NCBI GenBank assembly: GCA_025980335.1
Contig: JAICXO010000003.1
Span: 1-45,635 of the forward strand
From: Sphingomonas sp.
Lineage (GTDB): Bacteria; Pseudomonadota; Alphaproteobacteria; Sphingomonadales; Sphingomonadaceae
Reading direction: 5' to 3'
Length of the DNA: 45,635 nucleotides
Position 1 is the first letter of the stretch. The number at the start of each line of letters is the position of its first letter. The position numbers and the translations under genes are program-made. The notes below the pieces were generated by a model that saw nothing but the letters and a program-made list of their open reading frames with translations, searched no databases and was not told the origin of the DNA. Positions 32,491 through 41,001 of the stretch are shown here, in pieces.

Positions 32491-34032
32491 GTGGACCAAC
32501 CCCTTGAAATCGTGATCCTTGGCGGCGGGACGGCTGGGTGGATGACGGCCGCGGGCCTGGCGGCGATGCTGCCGCGCAGCCGCTGCACGATCCGGCTCGT
32601 CGAGTCCGACGAGATCGGCATCGTCGGCGTCGGCGAAGCGACCCTGCCGCCGATCAAGAACTTCAACGATTCAATCGGAATCGACGAAGCAGACATGATG
32701 CGGGCGACGAACGCAACGTTCAAGCTCGGCATCGATTTCGTAGACTGGGGGTTCGAGGGCTCCTCCTACGTTCACCCGTTCGGGATTCATGGAGCGGCGG
32801 ACTCGGGCCACCGTTTCCATCACCAATGGCTTCGCTCGCGCGCCGCGGGCCGCGATTGGAGCGTCGAGGATTTCTCGTTCGCCATTGCAGCTGCGCGCGC
32901 GAACCGCTTCGCGTTCCCGGCGTCAAACAAGCAGGCGATCAACTCGACCTTCGCTTACGCCTACCATTTCGACGCGAGCCTCTATTCCAAATATCTGCGG
33001 CGCATCTCCGAGCCGCGCGGCGTCAGCCGGATCGAAGGCAAGGTCCGCGACATCGAGCAGGATCCGGAGAGCGGGGATATCCGCGCGCTGGTGATGGAAT
33101 CGGGCGAGCGGATCGCCGGCGACTTCTTCATCGATTGCTCGGGCTTCCGTTCGCTGATGTTGGCCGGCAAATTGGGCGTCGAATGGGAGGATTGGTCGAA
33201 ATGGCTCCCGTGCGACCGCGCCCTCCCGCTGCCGACGGAGCGCTGCGGCGACCTCACGCCTTATACGCGCGTGATCGCGATGAAGGCGGGCTGGCGCTGG
33301 CGCATCCCGCTGCAGCACCGCACCGGCAACGGTTACGTGTTCTCGAGCCGGTTCATCGATGAAGACAAGGCGCGCGAGGAGCTTCTCCAGAGCCTCGATG
33401 AGCCCACGCTCGCCGAGCCGCGGCTGCTCAAGTTCCAGGCCGGCCGGCGCCTCAGCTCGTGGCGGCGCAACTGCCTTGCGGTGGGACTGTCGAGCGGCTT
33501 CCTCGAACCGCTCGAATCGACCAGCATTTATCTGATCCAGGTCGCGATCATGCACCTGCTGCCGCTGCTTCCGACGCGCCGACACGATCAGCGGCTCGTC
33601 GACGAGTTCAACCTCAGGATGGATGTCGAATATGAGCGAATCCGCGACTTCCTGATCCTGCACTATCATCTGAACAGCCGCCAGGATTCGGAGCTGTGGC
33701 GCTACTGCCGGTCGATGGACGTGCCCGAGAGCCTCGAACGCAAGATGCACCTGTTCCGCCACTCGGGCGTGGTGCCGCAGTACAAGGACGGGCTGTTCAC
33801 CCCGCCGAGCTGGCTCGCCGTCTTCCTCGGCCAGGGCCTCATGCCCGAGCATTACAATCCGCTCACCGACGCAATGCCGCTCGAGCAGCTCCTCGACGAA
33901 CTCGGCGAGCTTCGCGCGGACATAAGCGACCGCGTCGAGGAGATGCCGAGGCACGCGTCGATCCTCGTCCGCTATGCCAATGCCGCGCAGCCGAGCGATG
34001 CGCTTCTCCACGAGGCGGAAATGCGGCTGTGA
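32491..34032 (+). CDS. Tryptophan-halogenase-family flavin enzyme 1
   Basis: A 513-aa member of the flavin-dependent halogenase family (Pfam PF04820). It keeps the FAD motif VILGGGTAGWMTAA, GVGEATLPPIKNF, the position of the catalytic Lys in NATFKLGIDF, the WRWRIP motif that separates halogenases from monooxygenases, and FLEPLESTSIYL with the Glu-Ser-Thr of the active site. Such enzymes make hypohalous acid from FADH2, O2 and halide and halogenate an aromatic ring; in receptor-linked relatives the natural substrate is unknown. No signal peptide. The start is a GTG at 32491. Its stop overlaps the next gene (GTGA). Confidence 0.88.
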   Translation: MDQPLEIVILGGGTAGWMTAAGLAAMLPRSRCTIRLVESDEIGIVGVGEATLPPIKNFNDSIGIDEADMMRATNATFKLGIDFVDWGFEGSSYVHPFGIHGAADSGHRFHHQWLRSRAAGRDWSVEDFSFAIAAARANRFAFPASNKQAINSTFAYAYHFDASLYSKYLRRISEPRGVSRIEGKVRDIEQDPESGDIRALVMESGERIAGDFFIDCSGFRSLMLAGKLGVEWEDWSKWLPCDRALPLPTERCGDLTPYTRVIAMKAGWRWRIPLQHRTGNGYVFSSRFIDEDKAREELLQSLDEPTLAEPRLLKFQAGRRLSSWRRNCLAVGLSSGFLEPLESTSIYLIQVAIMHLLPLLPTRRHDQRLVDEFNLRMDVEYERIRDFLILHYHLNSRQDSELWRYCRSMDVPESLERKMHLFRHSGVVPQYKDGLFTPPSWLAVFLGQGLMPEHYNPLTDAMPLEQLLDELGELRADISDRVEEMPRHASILVRYANAAQPSDALLHEAEMRL

Positions 34033-35534
34033 CGGATCGCGTGCAGTCCGTCGCGGTGGTCGGGCGCGATGCCCCGCTGTGGCTTACCGCCGCCGCACTG
34101 CAGCGGGCGCTGGGCCGCACGGGTTTGCGCGTTCACGCGGTCGAGCTCGACACGCGCATCGCCGAGGTCGACGTCTATGCCGCGCTGCCGTCGCTCCGCG
34201 GCCTGCACCGGCTGCTCGGTCTCGACGAAGACCTGGTCCTGCGCGTCTGCCGCGCGGTGCCGATGGTGGCTCAGCGCTTCTCGAACTGGGCCAAGGGAGC
34301 GCCGCCGTTCCTTCTCGCCTACGACGACGAACCGCCGCCGGGAGGCGACCTGCCCTTCATTCAATATTGGGCGAAGGGAATGATCGCGGGCTTGCGTGTC
34401 CCGATCGGGGATTTCTCGCTCGGAAGCGCATGCGCGCGGCTCAACAATCTGCCTATCGCGCCGAGCGAGTCCGCGGGATTGTCGGCGAGCTACGGCTACC
34501 ATCTCGACGCGCCCGCTTATTGCGAGCTGATCAAGCAGCTTGCGCTTCGTCTCGGCGTCGAAGTCTCCGGCGCCGGGGTGCGCAACGTCGATGTGGAGGG
34601 CGACTCCATCGCTGGGATCGAGCTTGCGGACGGGACCCGGATCGCCGCCGATCTCTATATCGACGCCTCCGGAAGCGAGGCGCGGCTGATTGGACGACTG
34701 GAAAGTGCCGAATTCGATTCGTGGGGCGACTGGCTGCCGTGCGACCGCATGCTCGCCGTCTCGGGTCCGCGCTTTCCGCGCCTGCCGGCGTTCAGTCAGG
34801 TTTCGGCGTTCGACGGCGGCTGGGTCGGCCTGTTCCCGTTGCAGGACCGGACGCCGCTGATCGCCGTCTACAATTCGACCACAGTCGGCGACCAGGACGT
34901 CATTGCGCGCGCCGGGGTGATCGCGCGAATGCCGATCAGCGGCGACGCGGTGGTGAGCGAGCTCCGTCGCGGAATCCAGCGTTTCCCATGGATCGGCAAC
35001 TGCATTGCGATCGGCGAATCGGCGGTCGCCCTCGACCCGATCGATGCCGTCCAGCTGCAGGTGACGCACGGCTGCATCTCGCACCTGATGAGCGTGTTCC
35101 CGGCGACCGCCGGCGAGTTCCCGGAAGCCGAAGCTTACAACCGCTCGATCCATAGCTTCGGATCGAACCTGCGCGACTTCCAGGCCGCCCATTATCTGCT
35201 CAACCGCCGCTTCGATGATCCGTTCTGGGACCGGCTGCGCGATTCCGGCCCGCCGCCGGGCCTCGAGCGCAAGGCCGACATGTTCGAAGCCCGCGCGCTC
35301 GTCCCGCTCAACGATGATGAATCCTTCGACGAACAGCGGTGGTCGGCGCTGCTTCTCGGGTGCGGGGTGGTTCCGCAGGGCTATGACCCGCGTGTGGATG
35401 CGCTTGCCGACCAGATGCATGTCGCAAAGGTGCAGGGCCGATTGCGCGAAGTCGCCGAACTCGCGCGCCGAATGCCGTCTGTCGAGCAATTCCTCGGGCT
35501 GGACCAACCGGCGGCGGCGCAGGTAAGCGGCTGA
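34029..35534 (+). CDS. Degenerate tryptophan-halogenase-like protein (probable pseudo-enzyme)
   Basis: A 501-aa protein from the GTG at 34029. Fold and length follow its neighbours (YGYHLDAPAYCELIKQLAL, ADLYIDASGSEARLI, SWGDWLPCDRML), but the key sites are gone. The GGGTAGW flavin motif is VVGRDAPLW, the catalytic Lys is replaced by Met (RAVPMVAQRF), WxWxIP becomes GWVGLFPLQ, and LEPLESTSI reads LDPIDAVQL. The reading frame is intact with good codon use, so it is maintained rather than decaying. It overlaps gene 1 by 4 bp and ends 2 bp before gene 3. It may be a structural or regulatory partner of the two complete enzymes. Confidence 0.82.
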   Translation: MTDRVQSVAVVGRDAPLWLTAAALQRALGRTGLRVHAVELDTRIAEVDVYAALPSLRGLHRLLGLDEDLVLRVCRAVPMVAQRFSNWAKGAPPFLLAYDDEPPPGGDLPFIQYWAKGMIAGLRVPIGDFSLGSACARLNNLPIAPSESAGLSASYGYHLDAPAYCELIKQLALRLGVEVSGAGVRNVDVEGDSIAGIELADGTRIAADLYIDASGSEARLIGRLESAEFDSWGDWLPCDRMLAVSGPRFPRLPAFSQVSAFDGGWVGLFPLQDRTPLIAVYNSTTVGDQDVIARAGVIARMPISGDAVVSELRRGIQRFPWIGNCIAIGESAVALDPIDAVQLQVTHGCISHLMSVFPATAGEFPEAEAYNRSIHSFGSNLRDFQAAHYLLNRRFDDPFWDRLRDSGPPPGLERKADMFEARALVPLNDDESFDEQRWSALLLGCGVVPQGYDPRVDALADQMHVAKVQGRLREVAELARRMPSVEQFLGLDQPAAAQVSG

Positions 35535-35536
35535 CC

Positions 35537-37057
35537 ATGCAGGCAATTCGCGACATCGTCATCGTCGGAGGCGGCACCGCCGGGTGGATGGCCGCCGCCG
35601 CGCTCGCAAAGAGCGTCGGTACGCAGCAGCACCGAATTACGCTGATCGAATCGGCCGAGATCGGCACCGTCGGCGTCGGCGAATCCACGATCCCCCCAAT
35701 CCAGCTGTTCAATAAGCTCCTCGGGATCGACGAGGACGAGTTCGTCCGCGAGACCAACGCCACGTTCAAGCTCGGCATCCAGTTCGTCGACTGGCGGCAA
35801 ATCGGCGCGAGCTATTTCCACAATTTCGGGCTGCTCGGAGCCGACCTCGGCACCGGAATTTCATTCATCCAATACTGGCTCCGCTGGGCCCAGTCGGGGG
35901 GCGATCCGGATCAGCTGCGCTTCAGCGCCGAGGCACTCGCGGCGCGTGCCGGCAAGTTCGGCCGCGCGCCGCAATCGACCGATCGCAAGCTTCCCAACGT
36001 CAACTACGCGTTCCAGTTCGACGCCTCGACCTACGCGGCTTACCTGCGGCGCTACTCCGAGCGCCGCGGGGTCGTTCGGCGCGAAGGCAAGGTCGTCGGA
36101 GTCCGCCAGAACGGCGACACGGGCGACATCGAAGTGGTCGAGATGGAGGATGGATCATCGATCCGCGGCGACTTCTTCGTCGATTGCACCGGCTTTCGCG
36201 GGTTGCTGATCGAACAGGTGTACAAGGCCGAGTTCGAGGATTGGAGCCATTGGCTTCCGAACGACCGCGCAGCCGCTGTGCCTGCCGAGCGCATGGCTAA
36301 TCCATCGCCATTCACGGTGGCGCAAGCGCGCGAAGCGGGGTGGCAGTGGCGTATTCCGCTGCAGCACCGCACCGGTAACGGCTACGTCTTCTGCAGCAGC
36401 TACATCTCGGACGATGAAGCGTCGTCGCGGCTGATCGACTCGCTCGAAGGCACTGCGCTTGCCGATCCGAAGGTGCTTCGGTTCAAGGCCGGCCGCAGGA
36501 AGGCTCATTGGGTCAAGAATTGCCTGGCGCTGGGGCTGTCGAGCGGGTTCCTCGAGCCGCTCGAATCGACCAGCATCCACCTCGTCCAGGCGGCGATCAG
36601 CAAGTTCCTCGATTATTTCCCGCAGCGCGAGCCCGATCCGATCCTGATCGATCGCTTTAACGATGAAATGCGCTTCCAGTACGAATCCATCCGCGACTTC
36701 ATAATCGCGCATTACAAGGTGACCGAGCGGGAGGACACGGAGTTCTGGCGCTACTGCAAGCACATGAGCATTCCGGACTCGCTCGCCGAGAAGATCGAGC
36801 TGTTTCAGCTGCGCGGCGAGGTGAAGCCGAAATGGTCCGACATCTTCACCGAAGTGAGCTGGTTCGCGATTCTCTACGGCCAGGGACTGGTGCCGGCGGG
36901 CTATCATCCCGTGGCTGACGCGATGTCGGAGGATGACCTCGAGCTCACTTTGTCACGCATCCGTTCGGCGATCCGGCAGCGGGTCGATTCGCTTCCATCG
37001 CATGCAGATTACATCCGCAGCTGCTGCGCGGCCCAGCCGGTGACGACCGCCGCTTGA
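35537..37057 (+). CDS. Tryptophan-halogenase-family flavin enzyme 3
   Basis: A 506-aa protein with every family motif in place: IVIVGGGTAGWMAAA, TVGVGESTIPPI, NATFKLGIQFVDW with the Lys, GWQWRIPLQHRTGNGYVF and FLEPLESTSIHL. It is more like gene 1 than the middle gene. No signal peptide. Its TGA overlaps the TTG start of the sugar kinase, so halogenase-type enzymes and sugar metabolism are on one transcript. Activity on a free aromatic is expected from the motifs; the substrate is unknown. Confidence 0.88.
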   Translation: MQAIRDIVIVGGGTAGWMAAAALAKSVGTQQHRITLIESAEIGTVGVGESTIPPIQLFNKLLGIDEDEFVRETNATFKLGIQFVDWRQIGASYFHNFGLLGADLGTGISFIQYWLRWAQSGGDPDQLRFSAEALAARAGKFGRAPQSTDRKLPNVNYAFQFDASTYAAYLRRYSERRGVVRREGKVVGVRQNGDTGDIEVVEMEDGSSIRGDFFVDCTGFRGLLIEQVYKAEFEDWSHWLPNDRAAAVPAERMANPSPFTVAQAREAGWQWRIPLQHRTGNGYVFCSSYISDDEASSRLIDSLEGTALADPKVLRFKAGRRKAHWVKNCLALGLSSGFLEPLESTSIHLVQAAISKFLDYFPQREPDPILIDRFNDEMRFQYESIRDFIIAHYKVTEREDTEFWRYCKHMSIPDSLAEKIELFQLRGEVKPKWSDIFTEVSWFAILYGQGLVPAGYHPVADAMSEDDLELTLSRIRSAIRQRVDSLPSHADYIRSCCAAQPVTTAA

Positions 37058-37932
37058 CCTGGGCGGGAGTCGAGCTCGGCGGGACCAAGTGCGTCGCCAT
37101 CCTCGCGCGCGGGCCAAACGAAGTTCTCGCACGCGAGACGGTGCCGACGTCCTCGCCCGAGGAGACGCTCGGTGCGATCGAGCACATTCTTGCCGAATGG
37201 AAGAAGCGCGAAGGGTTCGAGGCGCTCGGAATCGCGAGTTTCGGTCCGGTCGACCTGGATCCCGACTCCCCCACCTGGGGTCAGGTCCTGACCACGACGA
37301 AGCCTGGCTGGAGTGGCACAAACGTTGCGCCGCGGCTCGCCGAGCGGTTGGGGGTGCCGGTGGGATTCGAAACCGACGTCAATGGAGCGGCCATCGCGGA
37401 GATGCGGTGGGGCGCGGGCCGGGGCATGCGCGATTTCGCCTACATCACCGTTGGAACCGGCGTCGGCGTCGGGCTCGTCGTCAACGGCTCGCCGACACGC
37501 GGCTTTCTCCATCCCGAGCTCGGCCACATCAGAATTGCCCAGCGCGACCACGACCATTGGCACGGCGTCTGCCCTTTCCACGGCGCCTGCGTCGAAGGCC
37601 TCGCCTCGGGCCCGGCGATCAAGGCGCGGATCGCGCCGCGGAAGATCGACCAGATAGCGGCCGGCGATCCGGTGTGGAACTCCGTCGCCTGGGCGCTCGC
37701 CCAGTTGTGCCAGGCGATCGTCTGCGCCGCCGCGCCGGGCGCAATCGCGATCGGCGGCGGAGTCGCGCAAAGCCAGCCGCAGCTGCTCGGGAAGGTCGAG
37801 CGGATGCTCGTCGAATCGCTCACCGATTACATGCCGCTGCCGCGCGAGAGCGGCTATATCGTCGCGCCGGCGCTCGGCCGTGATGCGGGGCCGCTCGGCG
37901 CCATTGCGCTTGCGATGAACGCTAAGGCGTAG
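37054..37932 (+). CDS. ROK-family fructokinase/mannokinase-type sugar kinase
   Basis: A 292-aa kinase of the ROK family: the ATP-binding N-terminus WAGVELGGTKCVAIL, the catalytic Asp in GFETDVNGAAIAEM, TVGTGVGVGLVVNG, the sugar-binding ELGHIRI, and the Zn site HWHGVCPFHGACVEG of fructokinase-like members. It phosphorylates fructose, mannose or glucose in the cytoplasm. The TTG start overlaps the halogenase stop. Its 3' end overlaps the convergent manA gene by 11 bp. Mannose kinase activity would complete the pathway with ManA. Confidence 0.88.
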   Translation: MTWAGVELGGTKCVAILARGPNEVLARETVPTSSPEETLGAIEHILAEWKKREGFEALGIASFGPVDLDPDSPTWGQVLTTTKPGWSGTNVAPRLAERLGVPVGFETDVNGAAIAEMRWGAGRGMRDFAYITVGTGVGVGLVVNGSPTRGFLHPELGHIRIAQRDHDHWHGVCPFHGACVEGLASGPAIKARIAPRKIDQIAAGDPVWNSVAWALAQLCQAIVCAAAPGAIAIGGGVAQSQPQLLGKVERMLVESLTDYMPLPRESGYIVAPALGRDAGPLGAIALAMNAKA

Positions 37933-38695
37933 CGCCGATCAGCATGCGGGCCGCGGCGGCGTCGAGATGCGCGCCCGGGCTCAGCAGCAGGCAGTCGCCT
38001 GGCGCGGCGATCGCGTCGCCTGAGCGAATTTCGCCGTCGAGCGGAATTACCCAACGCTGCTGGTCGGCGAATTTATCCTCGAAGATCTGGACCAGGACGA
38101 ACTGCGGACCGTCGACCAGCAAGCGTGGCTCGGCCGGAGCCAGATGTTGCGCCAGCGTATCGGGGTAGGGGGCGGCAAACGCGACCGCGATTGCATCGTC
38201 CAGGTGAAGCTCGCGCGGGCGGCCATAATCGTAGAGCCGATAGGTGACGTCCGAATTCTGCTGAAACTCGAGCAGCGAGATCCCCGCCCCGATCGCATGG
38301 ATCGTGCCCGGCGGGACCATGAAGAAGTCGCCGCCGCGAACAGGGCGCCAATCCATCAGCTGCTCGATCGAGCCGTCGAGCGCCGCCGCACGAAGCTCGT
38401 CGGGCGAGACCTCACGCTTGAGCCCAAGCCCGAGATTCGCACCCGGCTCCGCGTCGAGAATGGTCCAGCATTCGCTCTTCCCGCGGGGCAGGCCGCGCGC
38501 GCGCGCCTGATCGTCGTTCGGGTGGACCTGGATCGACAGCCGCTCGCTGGTGAAGAGATATTTGACCAGCAGCGGCTGCTCGCCACCGCCGGTAAACCAC
38601 ACCTCACCGATGCGCTTGCCGGGGGGCGCGTCGAACATCGCGGGCAGCTCGGTCCGGCCCCACGGCTTTTCGACATAGCGTCGGTCCAGCTTCAT
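37922..38695 (-). CDS. manA: Class I mannose-6-phosphate isomerase
   Basis: A 257-aa short-form enzyme with the cupin Zn ligands: SIQVHPNDDQARARG and VPPGTIHAIGAGI, plus ECWTILDAEPG carrying the Glu. It begins YVEKPWGRTELPAMF as in the family. It interconverts mannose-6-phosphate and fructose-6-phosphate, sending mannose from mannan into glycolysis. It starts within the stop of the SGNH gene (ATGA), so it is the last gene of a minus-strand operon led by the type-B carboxylesterase. Confidence 0.88.
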   Translation of the reverse strand: MKLDRRYVEKPWGRTELPAMFDAPPGKRIGEVWFTGGGEQPLLVKYLFTSERLSIQVHPNDDQARARGLPRGKSECWTILDAEPGANLGLGLKREVSPDELRAAALDGSIEQLMDWRPVRGGDFFMVPPGTIHAIGAGISLLEFQQNSDVTYRLYDYGRPRELHLDDAIAVAFAAPYPDTLAQHLAPAEPRLLVDGPQFVLVQIFEDKFADQQRWVIPLDGEIRSGDAIAAPGDCLLLSPGAHLDAAAARMLIGATP

Positions 38696-39438
38696 GCGAG
38701 GACGCGGCGGAGGATCGGATCGATGACCGTGGCCATCGCGTCATATCCGGCCTCGGTCGGGTGCACGCCGTCATAAGAAAGACCTGGTTTCATCGCGCCC
38801 GTTCCATCGTCGAGCACCGGATGATAGTCGACCCAGGTCGCGCCGGTCTGATGCGCGACCCGTTCCAACCTGCGGTTCAGGGCGGCGATGGCGTTGCGGG
38901 TTTCGATCTGCGGTGCCCAGGGGAATTTGCCCGCCGGCGGCACCGACGCGATCAGCACCCTGATCCGCTGCCGCTGCGCAATATCCGTCATCGCGCGCAC
39001 GTTGTTCTCGCTCATCTCCGCAGTCATCGGCCCGGTGTTCCCGGCGATGTCGTTGGTGCCGCCCATGATGTGCACCGCCTTTGGCCGAAGCGCGACCACG
39101 TCGCTCATCATCCGAAGCACCATTTGCGAGGTGGTCTGGCCGCCGATGCCGCGGTCGATGCGGCCGGGAGTAAAGATGGACGGGCGCTTGTCGAACCACC
39201 CTTCGGTGATTGAATCGCCCATGAACACCACGTCGACCGGCGCCCTCGATTCGAGCAGCGCGCGATTGTCGTCGGCATAATAGCCGACCATCCCGAAGTC
39301 GCGGCCGAACCAGCCGTGGAACCAGGTGGTCCAGTCCTCGCCTGGCGCGATCTTCTGCTTTGCGGATGCGGCGCTGGCCGCGAGCATCAGCGGCGCCGCG
39401 AGCGCGCTGCGGATCAGCGCCCGACGATCGAAATTCAC
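38692..39438 (-). CDS. SGNH/GDSL-family esterase, Tat-type signal
   Basis: A 248-aa product with the four SGNH blocks: VVFMGDSITEGW (Ser), DRGIGGQTT (Gly), IMGGTNDIAG (Asn) and DGVHPTEAGYD (Asp-His). The N-terminus FDRRALIRSALAAPLMLAAS looks like a twin-arginine signal. It likely removes acetyl groups from hemicellulose in the periplasm, as SGNH enzymes in carbohydrate loci do. The GTG at 39438 overlaps the stop of the carboxylesterase; the track start 39597 lies inside that gene. Confidence 0.85.
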   Translation of the reverse strand: MNFDRRALIRSALAAPLMLAASAASAKQKIAPGEDWTTWFHGWFGRDFGMVGYYADDNRALLESRAPVDVVFMGDSITEGWFDKRPSIFTPGRIDRGIGGQTTSQMVLRMMSDVVALRPKAVHIMGGTNDIAGNTGPMTAEMSENNVRAMTDIAQRQRIRVLIASVPPAGKFPWAPQIETRNAIAALNRRLERVAHQTGATWVDYHPVLDDGTGAMKPGLSYDGVHPTEAGYDAMATVIDPILRRVLA

Positions 39439-40895
39439 AAGCGGTCCTCCAGCGAGCAGAGTTGCGGACGAAACGGGCCTTCGACCGTTACGCCGTTCGC
39501 ATCGAACAGCACGTGCCGTTCGCCGTCGCGCGTGAATGCCGGCCATTGCGGAAGCTGGGTCCCGTTGGGATCGCCCGAGCGAATGAAGTTGGTCCAATAG
39601 GGCTTCAGCGACAGGCCCGGAGCGAAGGTCGAATTCCCGAATGCGTATGGGATCTCGGCCGCGTGCGACGTCTTGCCGCCATTCGGCGCAGAATCGAATT
39701 CATAACGCCAGACACTCGCGCCCTTGCCCGTGAGCAGCTGCGTGAGATGCTCCGCGGGACAGCGGAAGGTGACATCAGTGCCGATCTGCTCGTCGAGCGA
39801 GCCCAGCCGCGGATCGTCGGGCGGGGTCGGCTGGTCGGCATGATAATAAGCACGCGCGGCGGCTTCGTTCGGACCGAATGCCTCGGCGATCATCGCGTCT
39901 CGGTGCTCACGGTCCGAGCCGAACTCGATTCTGTTCGTGCCGACGATCACCGGCCGCGGCGGCGCCTGCTCGAGCAGCGTGCGCGGGTCAGTCGGAAACA
40001 GCTTTCGGTCGACCGTCGTCCGAAGCCACATCATGTCGTCGGATATGATCGCAGCGTCGTGGAGCTTGAGGTCGACCGCGAGCAGCGCGGGGACCGACTC
40101 GTGGCGCATCGTCTCGATGCTCCCACCCGCCTTGAGCAAGTCGTCGGCTTCCATTCCGATGCGCTCCGCATCGCTGAGACTCCGGAACGGCATTCCAAAG
40201 CCGGGGGTGCCGCTTTCCATGATCGCTTTCTCGAACAGTCCGCGCGCTGCCGGAGCGGCGAGGAGCAGGCTCACGTCCTGCGACCCGGCGGACTCGCCGG
40301 CGATGGTGACGTTCGCCGGATCGCCGCCGAACTTGGTGATGTTGCGACGAACCCACGCCAAGGCGGCGATCTGGTCCATGATCCCGTAATTGCCCGATCC
40401 GCCTTGCTCGGCAGTGAGCGCCGGGTGCGACAGGAAGCCGAAGATGCCGAGCCGGTAGCGAACCCCGACGATGACCACCTGCTTGCCGACATCCGACAGG
40501 ACGATGTCGTTGGGGCCACCCGCGCGATTGCTTCCGCCGTGGATCCACACCAGCACCGGGAGCTTGCCCGCCAGCGAAGGCGTGCGGACGTCGAGCGTGA
40601 GGCAATCCTCCTTGCCGATCAGGTAATCGGAATAGTTCCACCCCTGGTTGTTCTGGAGGCAGGAGGCCGGCTGGGCCGTGGCATCGCGGACGCCATTCCA
40701 CGGGATCACCGGCTGCGGCGGCTTCCAGCGCAGCTCTTCCACGGGGGGCGCGGCGAACGGAATGCCGCGGAACAGATAGCCGCCGCCGCTCCACTCCGAG
40801 CCGCGAACCGAACCGCCGTCGACGGGAACGATTTGCGCGGCCGCGGACGCTGACATGGCGAAGGCAGCAACGAACGCCAGCAACCTGATCCGCAC
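39435..40895 (-). CDS. Type-B carboxylesterase, exported
   Basis: A 486-aa alpha/beta hydrolase of the carboxylesterase type-B family: FRGIPFAAPPVEELRWKPP, EDCLTLDVRTP, LPVLVWIHGGSN (oxyanion hole), VTIAGESAGSQ with the nucleophile Ser, and the expected Glu and His later (TNRIEFGS, SHAAEIPYAF). I start at the GTG 40895, six bases after GGGGAGG, which gives a clean signal peptide (RIRLLAFVAAFAMSASAAAQ); the track start 40916 lies before that ribosome-binding site. It probably removes acyl or feruloyl groups from hemicellulose. First gene of the operon with SGNH and manA. Confidence 0.87.
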   Translation of the reverse strand: MRIRLLAFVAAFAMSASAAAQIVPVDGGSVRGSEWSGGGYLFRGIPFAAPPVEELRWKPPQPVIPWNGVRDATAQPASCLQNNQGWNYSDYLIGKEDCLTLDVRTPSLAGKLPVLVWIHGGSNRAGGPNDIVLSDVGKQVVIVGVRYRLGIFGFLSHPALTAEQGGSGNYGIMDQIAALAWVRRNITKFGGDPANVTIAGESAGSQDVSLLLAAPAARGLFEKAIMESGTPGFGMPFRSLSDAERIGMEADDLLKAGGSIETMRHESVPALLAVDLKLHDAAIISDDMMWLRTTVDRKLFPTDPRTLLEQAPPRPVIVGTNRIEFGSDREHRDAMIAEAFGPNEAAARAYYHADQPTPPDDPRLGSLDEQIGTDVTFRCPAEHLTQLLTGKGASVWRYEFDSAPNGGKTSHAAEIPYAFGNSTFAPGLSLKPYWTNFIRSGDPNGTQLPQWPAFTRDGERHVLFDANGVTVEGPFRPQLCSLEDRL

Positions 40896-40921
40896 CCGAA
40901 CCTCCCCGATATGCACTCGAA

Positions 40922-40935
40922 CGTTAGCGCTAACG
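40922..40935. promoter_or_regulatory. LacI-type operator between carboxylesterase and sugar permease genes
   Basis: CGTTAGCGCTAACG is a perfect 14-bp palindrome in the 106-bp gap between divergent genes. It can control both the esterase-SGNH-manA operon and the permease. Confidence 0.78.
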
Positions 40936-41001
40936 CAATCGCTTGTGCGACCGATTTTTCGCTGCCAGTTTCGCGCGGAATTCGATCAAGAGGAAACGAG
41001 C

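Noticed and set aside
34029-35534. Calling the middle halogenase homologue a pseudogene
   Set aside because: The frame is intact over 501 codons with coding bias and coupled starts and stops; a maintained pseudo-enzyme fits better than decay.
33972-35546. 524-aa minus-strand ORF opposite the degenerate halogenase
   Set aside because: The halogenase-like frame aligns with both paralogues along its length; the opposite frame has no recognisable protein.
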